This document shows positions 20,287-32,072 of a stretch of 64,000 bases of DNA, piece after piece. The DNA is from Symbiodinium natans. Lineage: Eukaryota > Sar > Dinophyceae > Suessiales > Symbiodiniaceae. A program made the translations under genes and the position numbers. Under the pieces are notes generated by a model that was not told the origin of the DNA, did not search any database, and was given only the letters and a program-made list of their open reading frames with translations. The stretch covers positions 315,360 through 379,359 of the forward strand of contig CAJNDS010002380.1 of NCBI GenBank assembly GCA_905221605.1, given 5' to 3'. Each line of letters starts with the position of its first letter. The first letter of the stretch is position 1.

Positions 20287-22462
20287 GTCGCAACTCGGCG
20301 ATACTTTGCAAGGATGAGTCCATTGTGGTGAAAGGTTAGTTACCATTGACGTCGTTGTCGTTAGTTTCTGGACTCTAGGGTGCCCAATTGGCAAGATCTG
20401 TGCTAACACGAAGTTAGCTCGGACATGACGTTGTATCGTCGGCCATAGCCTCAGAATGGTTGGCGACAATCTTGGAAACCAGGCAAGTGATGGTAGCGGT
20501 ACGCCCTAGAAGCCTTCAACAACAAAGGTGTTAAATCACTGACAGATGGGGTCACCTTCAGCATTTCTTCTCCTTGCCCCCTTTGCCCATTCTGCACGTC
20601 GCCCAGAAAGACACCTTTTTGGACACGAAGTTTCGCGGGGGAATGGTGGACAACTACTTCAAGGCACAGGGACAAATATTTGAGAAATTTTTCGCTCACA
20701 CATGTCCTCGGTAGGAATGCAACACATCGCCTTTGTGTATTTCAGCAAGTGGCAGATAGCATGCAGACCTCGTGGCTCACTCCCGGAGCGAATTCACACC
20801 CACACATGTAAGCCTTATGCGGCAAAACAACCCTTCGAAGTGACATTGCAGCCATTGCAGAATTCATGTGCCAGTGGCTGGACGTATGGAGTGCTGAGCA
20901 GCAGCGCGGCGGCCAACCCTAGGCGATAAAGTTGCGCAACATTCCATAGATGCCATAAATATCTGCAGGTGTCTCAGCGTGGCTCCAACCTCACAACGGA
21001 GACTCGGGATGCGCAGACAGCTCGTGCGGAGTGTTTTTTGTGTGACAGGGAGAGCCCCCGAATTTCGAGATTCGGCTCGCCGATTCTCCTGCGTGCATGG
21101 TTTTTTCTTGCTTGTGACGCTCCAATGTTCAGACTGCCACAGCTTTATTCCATGGCACCCATGCCCCCCTCTCCCAACATGCCATGATGGCCACTTTAAC
21201 TGGTAGCGGCATGTGGCAAGTGTGTCAGACACGTCTGAGCCAATTCTTAAAGTTCGAATAGTCACTATCGCGTCATAGCAACTCCGACACTTTTGAGCCT
21301 TTAAAGACAGAAGCCAAATCCTGCTGCAATGCGCGGTCAATCAACCTATAAGCTTTCAGCGGCAAAAGGAGATTCGTGCTGGTGTCACGACCTTCCTCAC
21401 CGCAGCTTACATCATGGCCGCGGCTTGGATTTCAGGAGACATCCTGCACGCCAGCTGTCAGCCTTCGGCCTTCGCATGTGTGCAAGTACTCACAGATGTT
21501 TTTTCGACTTCGCTTCGAGGCTGCATTGTTCAGAGTTGGCTGTCCTTTGATCAGTGCAGGATTCGGTTTTTGTCTGGGCTTCGGGATGCTGTAGGTTTAC
21601 GAGAAGACCTCGAAGCCGGTCCCCCCCACTTCTGACCCGTTTTCAGCTGCGAGTCTACAGGTGAACCCGAATATCATCAGCACCACGGGCCTGCCACTTG
21701 GGTTGGGACTTTGAAATCTGGGATCCGTATGTACGAAGAGTAGTATTGAGCATCTAGAATCTCGGGTCTAGTGTTGGAGATTTGGAGTTTTGCATTTTCG
21801 GGCGTAGCTTGGCGTGCTTCGGCTTGAGCAGTTGATGAAGTTGCCTGGGCCCTGCAGTAAAGCAGTTGGGGTGGCGAGTCAATTTTAGGCAATCCTTGTG
21901 GCGCTTCGGCAATTTGCGCGAAGGTTTTTTGCAAAGGGTCTTTGCTTAACGTAGTGCAGCGAGAACTGCAAGGTCAAGTCTAACCTCACCACCGACACTA
22001 AAGGCACGTAACCCGGAAAACCGCATATGCTTCCAGGTAGAGTTCAGCTTCGGCAACTGTGCACTCTGTGAGGTAGGCCCAGAAGCTACGACAAAGTATG
22101 AGGGCTGGGGTCAAGATCCTTGCCTGAAAGGCTTGAGAATCCACAGTCCCGCCAAAGGAATTTCGAGGGCCTCGTCTTTGCTACGGCCATGTCGAGCTGC
22201 ATTGCGACGCTGATCATGGCGCTTTGGGCGAGCTTTGGACAGAGAAGGAGGTTCGCGTTCACAGTTCGGGACGTGCGGGGTTGCAGATGGTGCAGACGAT
22301 TTCGCGCGCCTTCTTGCCCCTTCGCAGAGTCCTGCGTCCCACCACTCTGCGGGGTCAAACGGGTGTGAGGATAGGTTTCGAGCCAAGGTTTCAGGGGCGT
22401 TGGACTTGTGTGATTGGTTTAAAGGACGTGTGTACTATGTTTCTGAGCATGTATATAATATG

Positions 22463-22500
<38 letters not shown>

Positions 22501-25500
22501 CATAAACATCACTGGTACCCCCCCAAAGATCTGCCCTTGTAGTGGTTTGTATCTTATAGGGCGGCTAGCGCAAGATACAAGTAGGGTCAAGTAGGGGATT
22601 TCGTGGGCTGACTAGGAAACATCTTGTCCTCTGCTTAGGGTTTAGGGGTTTTACAGTAAGCCCACGTATGCCGTTCAAGCCGATGAAGCCGATGGAGTTT
22701 CAATCAGGATTGAAGATTTAAGATTCCCAGTGCAAGTTTTCCGGGAATCTTCAATCTTCAATCTTCATTCTTCAAGCCTAAATTCAATTGGTTTTTATGG
22801 GCTTCAATCGGGTTCACGGTATCTAGGTTTTGCTCCCTACATCCTATTTTGTAAGCCGTTCGTTTAGGATTCAGCGAGAAAGATTGAGGGCCCGCTTCCG
22901 AGAATGAAAATGCAAAGTTGTTAGCGGCGGAAAAGACCACCCCCGCATAATTCGATTTTGGCTGTACACCTTCTTCCCTGAATCTTGCTCCCCAATCCTC
23001 TTCCTAAATCCTGTTCTTTAGGACTTGGCGAAGAAGATTTAATTCCGTGGGGGCTTAGAAGAGCTGCTCATCAAGATCCAGGGATCCCTTTATCTAAAGA
23101 CTTCGAGAATAGGATTGAGGGACTTAGGTTTGGGATCCCCCCCCCACCTCCACTTCATGCTTGGCAGATGAACTTCGGGACTGTCCCCTTTTGGAATAAA
23201 CAAAGAACACGAACCCTTCTGTTTAGTGTTTGGGTTTTAGGCAAACGTCCACCGGCCTGGCCAATCTGATTTGTGGAAGATAGTGAGGGGGGAGGGAGAC
23301 GCACCCGCTTTATGGCTATGCAATAGGATTTGGGAATTACCATAAAGGGAATAAGATTCAAGGATCTCGCTCTTTAGGATTCAGCAAAAAGGACTTTGGG
23401 CTTAGGGAATAGGATGTGTTTTTTCTCGGCTTTAGGGGCTCTCTTCTTCAGTTCAGGATTTAAGGACGCCGTTCTTTAGGGCGTCGGGAAGAGGAGAACG
23501 GAAAGAAAGAGGGATCCCGCTCTTTGCGATTTGCCAGCAAGATGTGGTGAATGGGGCTAGTTCTTTTAGAATTCGGGGCTCTCTGAGGGCTTTTGTAGGA
23601 TTTACAGACCGCCCCTCTTTAGAGGGACCCCTCTTTAGGGATTAGGGTACATGTCGCTGTCTGAACTTCTGCATGTCAATTTACTCCACTTGCAACCTAT
23701 AAATGTATCTTCCACATCATTGACACAAACAGTAGATTTGAGGTATTCTCCACAGAACACGCATAGTGCCAACTCATCCGGCCTCGGCTGTCAGATTACT
23801 CATTAGACACGTAATCAAGTAGACATGGATCCAAACGTCGAATGTAGCCAAGAAAAGGCAGGTCTTGGGGGGAAGCATATAAAAAATCAATCAGTCAATC
23901 AACCTCAAAAATATTTGAATTGGTTGCTCTGTGTGCGTGACAGAAAACCTGCGGGCTGCGGGGAACAGGCCTGATGTGCTTCTGCAGGTCTGGAGTGCTT
24001 GATTGATGCTGTCGGACAATTTTCCCACTCCCCTTCTTGTCTTTGGAGCCGTCTCAGGAACTTGCCCTTCGGTCTGTGGCCCGGCATGGGCATGAACGCC
24101 TACTTCGCCTACACCATCGTGGGCTTCAAGGGAACGCAGACTGCCGTGAAAAAAGTGATGATGGCTGTCACGATTGAGGGCGTGATCTTTATCATCATGT
24201 CTGCCCTTGACCTCCGGCGCTACGTCTTCAAGGTCTTCCCCACATGGATGATGAAGGCCACCATGGCGGGCATCGGCTTGTTCTTGGCCCACATCGGACT
24301 GCAAGCAGGCAACGGCATCGACATCGTCAGGGACCACCCGGCAGTGCTTGTGGACCTTGTGACCCTGACTGGCGAGCACTTTGCGCGCACCTGGATTGGA
24401 ATCGCGTTCTTCTGCGTCATGGCCCTGTTGATTCTTCTGCGCGTGAAGGGTGCCGTGATGATTGCCATCATCCTCAGCGCAGTCCTCTGCTGGATCTTGG
24501 ATGCAGCAGCGGTGGAGCAGTTCTCGTACAAGCCCATGTGCTGCCTTGGCAGCGTTTCGTATCCGGAGCCGGCTGCAGGAGGCGTGGAGTGGTATCCCAA
24601 GCCCGGAGGCGGCTACTACCCAAAACCTACGTGCAACAACCCCTTCACTGTGCCCGGAGAAGGGAAGTTGACGGTGACGGATAATGTCCGCACTTACACC
24701 TTCGAGTCCACTGCCTCTGTGTCCCACACCGGCGGGGTCTTTACCATCACGAACGGCGGCACTAGCCAGACCCACAGCGGCAGCCTCTACTGGCAGGGCA
24801 TTGCAGAAGGCCGCGACTCTACCTTCAAGGGTGGCTGCCAAGACTCATGCATGCACATGCTGGGCGGCTTCGACCCAATGTGCTTCGGGGCCGTGCTCGT
24901 GGAGACGGGTTGCTGGACCTCCCAAGGGGTTTAGCAATCTTATGCAATCTTATAGTTTGATCACGCTCGAAGCTTGTGCACTTGAGTGCATGTCTTGCTC
25001 AGTCGCTAGAGGCTTGAGGCTTGGAGCCATAACAGCCTTTGCCAGGACTGGCATGTCCTACCAGGACCGCGCCACCGAGAGCCTGCTGGTCGATGGATTT
25101 GGAGAGGGTTGCCTGGGCGGGGCTGGTCGCATTCCGACCCTTGGCTGTGTGTACAGATAGTCGAGATCATGCTTTTCAAGAAGCAGCTGCATACAGTTCT
25201 TTTGGCCAAGCTGTTGGCATCACGCACGCGTATGCACAAACATCTGGCGCTGGTTGTAGACACCCAACTGAAAAGGGATCATCATAGGGGCGGTCATTCA
25301 GTTGAACTAAACGATGCTAACTGCCTCAAAGACTTTGAGAGCCGAACAAGCACAACGGCAGCAGCGACACCGGCGATGTGCTGGAGAGCATGTGCAATCA
25401 AGCGTTTTTCATCGTTCGGCTATGCGAGCATTCGGAACCACATGCACGGCACCAGCTTGCTAGTCTACCTTCACATACTCTCACACGAGCGGTCATGAGC

Positions 25501-28178
25501 GGTCTCACTGAAGGAAGACGTTCAGTGCCCCAAGTGCCATCGCTTCCATTCCGCTCATCGACGTTGCGGGGGAGTTGGTGCCTCCCTTCGCTGGATGGGC
25601 CGGCTGCGCTTCTAGCCCGCACTTGGCGGCAAGTGTAGTGCAAGCGTACTGCACAGATGTTGGAGGTTGAGCTCATGCCTTCTTATGCGAAGCTGTTGAA
25701 AGGCACCCGCCTCTATTGACTTTGCCATGCTTGCTGTCTAAGCTCAGGACGCAAACGGCACCAATTGCGTGAACGGCGACGTCTCTGGCGGCACAATTCT
25801 GGCATGGGACACGTCCGGATTTGGCGACTGGGCAGGCTTCTGGAACCCGCTGCTTGGCACAGCACAAGTTCAAGCAGGTTTGTGCATCTGGCAGCACCTG
25901 GTACTTGTAGCCATTGTAGCCACGAGTCAGCTTGCAGACCCCGGCACCGAGGTTGCTCACCCTCCTCTACATCGACTTCATCGGGACCATGGGCTTCCTG
26001 TATGCAGCAGCAGACCTGAGCGGGCTGGTCGATCCCTCAAAGCCGGAGACCTTTCCGGGCTGCTTCGCCGCCTTCATGGCGGATGCCGTGGGAACCTTTG
26101 TGGGTGGCTTCTTGGGCACCAGCTCTGTCACTACGTACGGCGAATCTATGGCCGGCGTGTACGAGGGCGGCCGCACCGGCCTCACTGCGCTTACCATTGC
26201 GTTCCTGAACTTCATTTGCATCTTCCTGACGCCCTTGCTCTCGTCTATCCCCACCCTTTCCACTGGACCTGCATTGGTTATGGTGGGCGTCTTCATGATC
26301 GAGGGCGTGAAGGACATTGAATGGGGTGACTACATGCAGGCAGTCCCGTCCACGGTCTGCATCCTGCTGCAGATCACCACTTACAAGATCGAGGTCGGTG
26401 TTCTGGGGGCCTTGATGGTGTGCCTTGGCTCCACAAACACTTTGTACCTCAGCATTTGTTGGAGTGATGCTGCAGTGGCAAGACATGTCAATAGTATCCG
26501 CAGCAGACCAGCTGCATGCGAGCCTGAGGCATAAGTAATAAGCCGAAAAGCTTGAGGTGGACCTTCCTCATGATCTTCTCTGGGCGCATCTTGCTGTACA
26601 TCCCCGGACCCTGGGTTTGGGTGGGTTTGGGTTTGGGGCTCCGAGCTTCAAGCCAAAGCCCCCGAAGCACTAAGGGTCTGAGCGCCTGGCGGAATGCAAG
26701 ATCTCAAAGTGTGCAGACATCTGCAGGAGTTTGGGCTAAGCTGCCCCCAAGCGTCCAGCGGTTCGTGCGACTCGGCACAGTTTCCGACTGCCAGGGCTGG
26801 GCTTGTTGAGCGTCCTGCGGCAACAAAGCCCCAGAGCCTGGACGGGGTGTAAGCGAGAACCATGACCTGGTAGTACCCCTTTAACTTTTTTGGGGTAGTA
26901 TAATCCCCTTGTAATCTCAAAGGTTAACCTTTACTTCCCCCAGGTTACTGGACAACTAAGATGAAGCTGAAGGCGCTTTAAGAGGTCACGGCGGTCCGGG
27001 CTAATGCTTCCAGACAGCCAGTTGGTGGAATTCCGGACCGTTGTCTTCCTTGTGGAGGGTGCGGTTCCGCTTTTAAATTAAACCTTCACCCTAAAGAAGT
27101 GCTCGCTAGTATGCTTAGGCTACTGGAGAGAACCAACGCAATTTGGCATTTTCGCAATTCGGCAATTTGGGCACGCGCGCCTGCCGTGCTGCCCCTAGTG
27201 TCAAAGTTCCAGCCGGAGAGAAGGACTACTATTTGAGTAAGAACCCCCTTAGAGTGTTGTTGTGGTTTTTGCGGAGTTCCTAAGCAGATGGTAGGGACAT
27301 GCAGGCACTCAGAGGCTCCGCAACACCCAAGTACGGGAGGCCTCGGGCAGTTCTGCCGCACATTTGTGGTCTCGAGTTTGGGATAGGTTTAGGGTTTAGG
27401 GTTTAGGGTTTAGGGTTTAGGGTTTAGGGTTTAGGGTTTAGGGTTCAGGGTTTAGGGTTTAGGGTTTAGGGTTCGATGCCGAAACTACTGTGCCCCCTGC
27501 ATTGCCGTTGAGGTCATCACAGGTGGGGGACAAGGAGTTCATGGATCGACTGAGACAGGCGGAGGGACTATTTGGTTGGAGCTCGGTATGGTTGAGGCTG
27601 TTGTCTTGCGATTTTGATTGCAGTCTTTGGACCAGTATGGGATTTGGATTGTGGGACAAAGATTTTGGGATCTCAGCAGAAGGTTCCCATCCCAACGAAA
27701 CATCGTCAGAAGCTGCCATGTTTGTTGGTGCAGTCTTAGTAGCAACTTCGTTCATCGCCAACAGAAAGCCAGAGGCTTGTTGGGAACCTTGGCTTGTTGG
27801 GAACCTTGGGGGTCGCCGCTCTGACTGTGGCTGACGTGGAAGGGGATCCAACTTCATGACATAGGGTGGGCTGGTGGGGCATGGACACAAGAAGCCCGCA
27901 ACAGGCAGGCTGGCCGGCAACTGTAGGAATCCTGCTACCGGCTGCGCCGGGGCTGCAAAAGTCCCGGCCAGAGTGTCGAACGTACGTGTCCAAAGGAAAA
28001 CGGATCAGCCCTCAAACTCGTCAAAGATCCCAAGAGTTCCTGTAGCGAACCATGCAGAGGAGCTGTCCCGAAGGAACCTTCCAACGACATTTCTAGCGCT
28101 TCTCGGAAGGTCGGCGCGATCCCCGCTGAAGCCGACGAGCAGGAGCTGTCCAAGGAGTCTAAAGAGGTGGCCTTCTGA
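20236..28178 (+). CDS. AzgA/AZG-type purine permease, copy 1 (multi-exon gene)
   Basis: The family is the AzgA branch of nucleobase:cation symporters (adenine, guanine, hypoxanthine uptake) with about 14 membrane helices. Exons 1-9 (20236-20286, 20607-20663, 20969-20998, 21369-21419, 21661-21701, 22158-22229, 24058-24928, 25748-25867, 25938-26393) join in frame to about 583 residues. Family landmarks appear in order: [53 protein letters not shown], and [20 protein letters not shown]. At least two further small exons (from 27523 [13 protein letters not shown], and 28110-28178 VGAIPAEADEQELSK to a stop) are supported by matches in copy 2. The exon between 26394 and 27522 was not resolved. Donors are GT, GC and GA. 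An extra Cys- and Gly/Ser/Thr-rich stretch lies between the central helices. Exon 8's end is ambiguous by 6 nt. Confidence 0.85.
20607..20663 (+). CDS. Permease copy 1, exon 2
   Basis: Nineteen codons ([19 protein letters not shown]) after a CCCAG acceptor. The donor reads AAG|GCACAG, so a GC donor. Copy 2 has the same arrangement with AAG|GCTGGC. Confidence 0.85.
20969..20998 (+). CDS. Permease copy 1, exon 3 (30 nt)
   Basis: A ten-codon micro-exon, [10 protein letters not shown], between CTGCAG and a GA donor (ACG|GAGACT). Joining it to exon 4 gives [12 protein letters not shown], the conserved AzgA N-terminal signature, which fixes both splice sites. Confidence 0.85.
21369..21419 (+). CDS. 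Permease copy 1, exon 4
   Basis: Seventeen codons ([17 protein letters not shown]), the first membrane helix of AzgA proteins. The donor reads GCC|GCGGCT (GC type). The next exon starts VNPN, giving AYIMAVNPN as in the family. Confidence 0.85.
21661..21701 (+). CDS. Permease copy 1, exon 5
   Basis: [13 protein letters not shown] plus two bases, phase 2, with a GT donor. Conserved in copy 2 at 32371-32411 with third-position changes only, a sign of purifying selection. Confidence 0.85.
22158..22229 (+). CDS. Permease copy 1, exon 6
   Basis: [20 protein letters not shown] and ALWA, a membrane helix, after an AAAG|G acceptor. The donor is GGGC|GAGCTT, a GA donor. The homologous copy 2 site has GGGC|GTGCTT. 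Confidence 0.85.
22441..22501. repeat. (AT)n(GA)n microsatellite in intron 6
   Basis: TATATA units followed by about 15 GA units. Confidence 0.8.
22708..22763. repeat. Inverted repeat (hairpin) in intron 6
   Basis: Arms 22708-22728 and 22743-22763 are 21 bp each with about two mismatches and a 14-nt loop, built from GATTGAAGATT units. Confidence 0.75.
24058..24928 (+). CDS. Permease copy 1, exon 7 (main exon)
   Basis: An 871-nt exon after CTCAG|G and before GT at 24929. It starts [19 protein letters not shown], the AzgA signature, then carries several hydrophobic helices ([54 protein letters not shown]). After LCWILD comes about 140 residues rich in Cys, Gly, Ser and Thr ([33 protein letters not shown]) with no helix, predicted to be an external loop. 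Joining to exon 8 gives [14 protein letters not shown] in frame. A 316-codon antisense frame over this exon is a shadow. Confidence 0.9.
25748..25867 (+). CDS. Permease copy 1, exon 8
   Basis: Forty codons ([20 protein letters not shown] to NPLLGTAQ), continuing the extracytoplasmic insert. The acceptor is CTCAG|GAC. The end is at 25867 (GT donor) or 25873 (GC donor); both keep frame. Confidence 0.7.
25938..26393 (+). CDS. Permease copy 1, exon 9
   Basis: About 152 codons after TTGCAG. It carries [20 protein letters not shown], then [37 protein letters not shown] and a run of helices to TYKIE. The [22 protein letters not shown] segment is the most conserved part of AzgA permeases. The donor is GAG|GTCGGT. 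An alternative read-through frame continues to 26534. Confidence 0.85.
27386..27474. repeat. (TTTAGGG)n interstitial telomere repeat
   Basis: About 12 copies of TTTAGGG with one variant (GGGTTCAGGG), inside the permease copy 1 gene region and opposite in orientation to the 11255 array. Confidence 0.9.
27523..27560 (+). CDS. Permease copy 1, candidate exon near the C-terminus
   Basis: [13 protein letters not shown] after CACAG. Nearly identical sequence follows GCAG in copy 2 at 36459 (RKA instead of RQA), amid otherwise diverged flanks. Its exact 3' end is not resolved. Confidence 0.5.
28110..28178 (+). CDS. Permease copy 1, candidate terminal exon
   Basis: VGAIPAEADEQELSKESKEV and two more residues to a TGA, after a GGAAG acceptor. 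It is matched in copy 2 from 38050 ([15 protein letters not shown]), where the reading continues past the stop position. It would give a hydrophilic C-terminal tail. Confidence 0.5.
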   Translation, partial: VGAIPAEADEQELSKESKEVAF

Positions 28179-30635
28179 GACTTGGCGCGTGGGGGGGTTT
28201 CGGGTTTTGGAAGTTGGGGGGGTGCCCTTTTTGTGACCAGGGCCCCCCTTTTTCAAAGGGATGCTGTTCTATGTGGATTTTGGGAAATGCCCATGTGGGG
28301 TTTCCGAAGGTAGGGGTACCTTATTGGGTCCCTCATCATATGGGAGTCCTGCTATGTGGCGATTTATATGAGGGGTCCCTTATCTCGTAAACGTCCCCCC
28401 TTCATCTGCTCTGGATGAATCAAAACCAGAACCTGAGAGTCTCCATGGGGGGCTGCCATCCGTAAGCTGCTTCAGTCGGTGTCTAGCATGTCGCCCACGC
28501 TGCGGCTGTGTGAAGAGCTGGCAGCGAGCATCGTGGGAGCGCTAAGAAACGACTCCTTATGGAGGTCTAGCCCAGCATGTCTGGAGTTTCCCCCTTCTCG
28601 GTTTCTTGGTGGTGTCTCTTCTGAGAAGGGACAGCAAACGAACAGTGAAAGCCCGAGAAGCATCCCAGTTTGACCATCCCGGCAACCAGCAACCTCCTGA
28701 ACAACCACAAACAACGGGCCAGAGCCCAGGAGGCGGCGACATCTGAGAAGCCAGAGGTTCGATCAGGGACACCATTTTTCGGGGGAGGGGGGGGGGAGTG
28801 TTACACGTTATCCTCTCAGGATGCTCGCAACTGCGCTTGCGGACTAGTCCGGAAGCTGGGGTAGGGTGCGTAGGGGGAGCACATGGACGAACCCTTGGCA
28901 GCCTCCGCAACCTTGCTGCCCAACCCTCGGAGGCCTTTTACCCCTGTAGTGCAACAAGCAGCAGCAGGTTTGGGGTGTTTTGGGGTGATGGTTTCTACTC
29001 AAGGACAATCAAGGCTGCTTGGCCTGCAGAATGCCCGCACCGTCCTTTTGCACAACATGTGCAGGCTGGACGCGCAACATCTGAGCCTGCTGTGATGAGC
29101 CCGAAGGGCTGCGAAGTAGTTGCACCGCTCCCGTAGCCGTCGAGCAGATTGCGGCGGCTGCGTGCAAGTGTTGAGGTGTGAGCTGCTGGAATGGCTGGAG
29201 CCTGGAATTGTTGGTTGTTTTGGACCCGGCCACTCTGCAAACTAGCGGCGCAAGACGCAACGGCTCATAATGCCATGGAGCGGCCACTGCATGCAACGTC
29301 AAAGGCGTTGTCTTTGCACGGCTGCTGATCCCTGAGCCAATATGTTGACATCCGGGACTGTGAGTCCCGGCTCCAAACCCTTAGAGTCACCTTTCAGTCC
29401 TGGAGGACTTTGGAGGCTTTGCGTGGGATCTGGCAGTCTAAGTTGCCTTGCTGGTTCTGTCGTACATACTTGCGAAGAACCAGTACAGCAACCGGACGGC
29501 TCCAGTTTGGGAGACCGTCGTTTTTCGACTTGCGGAGGCAGCTTTCTCTTGGGATGGATGCGATTTCTGCTTCTCGCTTCGCCTTAGAGCAGTTGTAGTG
29601 GCGATGTCCTGGTCGTCGCTTGATTGCTCTCTGATTTGCTCTCTCAAAAGGGGGGCAGCTTTGTCAAACAAAAGAGCTTTGGGCAGCCAGCAGCGTTCTC
29701 AGCTCAGACTGCAAGGTCCAAGCGCCCCACCTGGGCGGGAACGCCTAAGCTCTGACAGCCCGGCGGTGGTCCACCCACGAGTGTCGCCTCTTCCCCTGGG
29801 GGGGCGCTTTCCTAGCCCTAGGAAGGTATGAAGATGGGTAGCTGAGAGGCCCTTGGAGCCCGGAGCCCTTCATACAGCAGACAAGGTCATTCCCCCGTAG
29901 GCACTCTGGACCATGAGCCACAGGTGGAGGCGAAAAGATTCTGCTCAGCGTGCATCCAAAGGATGCTCTCACGAAGCAGCTTCAGGAAGCGACGAAACCG
30001 GCAAGAAAAAATCGCGGAAGCGCTCCAAGCTGTCCGAGCATGAGAGCAGAAGGAGTCTCTGAGTGTGCTGAGTCCCATTGAATCACGTTGCCATGTGAGA
30101 CACGCAGCGCCACGTACTGCTGCAAGCACAGGGTTGAACAATGCATGTCAAGGGTTTTAGTGTTTAGGGTTTGGGGTTCAAGTGCTTCTCACAGCTTCCC
30201 GCCGCCATCTCTGGCCTTGCAGTGGATTTGGCCAAGCTTCTACGAGCAGAGCCTTTTTTTGTCCAACCCCTGTGGGGTTAACAGGCGTCCGCGTGAGCAT
30301 GTGTTCCGCCCTCGGCTGGCGTCTTGGCATGCGAAGACTCCAACGCTGCGGGCTGCGAAAAGCAGCGCTGGTGTGCTTGGTACAGGGCTGGAGTGCTATG
30401 GAGGGTCTTCCGAAGACCCTCAGGGCATAACTTCTAGGCTCCCAGGCTCCCATTCGGGTTCAGGATGCCCAGGGCAAGGCTCTTGGCTTCCTGAAGCAGA
30501 ATGGGAGCCTAGCTTTGCCTTCCATGGGGCGTGAACGCCTCATCGCGCACAGTGCTGTGAACAGCAAGTGATGGCTGTGAGGCGCCCTCGGCGGTCGAAT
30601 CCGCGCTAAGCTTTATTGGCAGGTCAGGGGCCCCT
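28179..30635. other. Diverged 3' flank of duplication unit 1
   Basis: No gene recognised. Patches match unit 2: near 29110 with 38810 (GCGAAGTAGTTGCACCG), near 29325 with 39165 (GCTGATCCCTGAGCCAATA), near 29500 with 39715, near 29590 with 40045, and near 29890 with 40510. This places the tandem unit end near 30.0 kb. Confidence 0.5.
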
Positions 30636-30845
30636 GACCTCCGGCGCATCAGGTTCTTCCCCCGCATGGATGAAAGCCACCATGCCGGGCATCGACCTGT
30701 TCTCGATCCTGAGTTTGACGGGTGAGCGCTTGGCACGCGGATCGAGACTGGGTTCTTTTGCCTCAAGGGCCTTTGGTGATGATTGCCATTGTCCTCACCA
30801 CAGCCTCCTCTGCGGATCTTGGCGTGGCGTTGGAGAGCCTTGTCA
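30636..30845 (+). pseudogene. Relic of permease exon 7 (third copy)
   Basis: The sequence tracks exon 7: GACCTCCGGCGC, then a shortened match to the [14 protein letters not shown] segment (ATGGATGAAAGCCACCATG), then TTGACGGGTGAGCGC for LTGEH, and GTGATGATTGCCATTGTCCT for VMIAIIL. There are internal deletions and frameshifts, and no open frame survives. It lies between the two working copies and shows a further, older duplication. Confidence 0.75.
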
Positions 30846-31107
30846 CAATCGTCGATACAGCTTTTGGTGTAAGGACAGCCGGCATCTGCGAGATAAGCAG
30901 GCTAACGTACTACTTGTAGCTGCTCTTTTCACGTCACTGAACAATATCAGCTCGGCAACATGCCCAATATGTATGTAGGACTGCTACGCTCCGGGTTGTG
31001 TACCTTGCCGTGCAGGGCCAGCCGGCAGACTTGCCACCTCGCCGCCTCAAGCATAGTTTGGTGCAACTGTTGTGCCCCGTGTTGCCCTTGCAGACCTGTC
31101 CTCCACC

Positions 31108-31158
31108 ATGGCAGAAGAGCAGCCCGACTTCAAGGTGGGCGCCAAGGGCAAGTCGGCC
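31108..31158 (+). CDS. Permease copy 2, exon 1
   Basis: [17 protein letters not shown], then GT donor (GTCGCA). Two residues differ from copy 1 at the end. Confidence 0.8.
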
Positions 31159-31915
31159 GTCGCAGCTTGGCGATAGTTATTGAAAGGACGACTTCGTTGC
31201 GGCGAAAGGTTGTTTCCATTGATTCCATTGACGCTGCCATTGTTGTTGTGGGCTTCTGGATTCTAGGGTGCTCACCGCAATGCTTCTAAACTGCTGTTAA
31301 CAGTCATGAAGCCAAGCAAGCGACAGACCCCGCCCATTCCGGCAAGTCGCCCAGAAAGACACCTTTTTGGACACGAAGTTCCGCGGCGGAAAGGTGGACA
31401 ACTACTTCAAGGCTGGCCGACTCAGCAAGAGGCACAGGCTAGGGCGTGCACAGCGACGAAGTGGCGCAGAGTAAGCTCAAAATACTGCACAAAGCCATAT
31501 CCCAACGCCTAGGGCCCAACCTTCAGGGCGGCACAGTCCGGGGCAATACATACAAGTATACGCTCACCCCCCCCACGACTGACGTCGAAGCCAGTTTTCT
31601 ACCACAGTTTGTCGTAGGGAAGGTTGCAGCAGATTTCAGCTGCATGATTAACTTGATGCACTCTCAAGAGGAACCCAAATACGAGTATGGATCATAGGAC
31701 TAAAACTGAATTAGAGGCCAGTTGCTGTTGACATCAAATACGCCTGTGACCAGAAATGCAACAGGAGCCAAGACACCCAAAGCGCAACAAAGAAAAAAAA
31801 CAACAGAAGACCAAACAAGCAACCAAAAGGGGGTGTGGGTGGGGGGTGGGGGAGCTAAAAAAACAGCAACAACAACAACGACACATGTATACATATGTGT
31901 ATGCATGTGTATACA

Positions 31916-31958
<43 letters not shown>

Positions 31959-31959
31959 C

Positions 31960-31990
<31 letters not shown>

Positions 31991-32034
31991 GAATGTATGT
32001 ATGTATATATATATATATATATATATAATATGCG

Positions 32035-32072
<38 letters not shown>

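Noticed and set aside
23891-24841. 316-codon minus-strand frame (and its twin at 33358-34383)
   Set aside because: It is antisense to permease exon 7. The sense strand has family motifs and in-frame splicing; the antisense product is His/Gly-rich and featureless.
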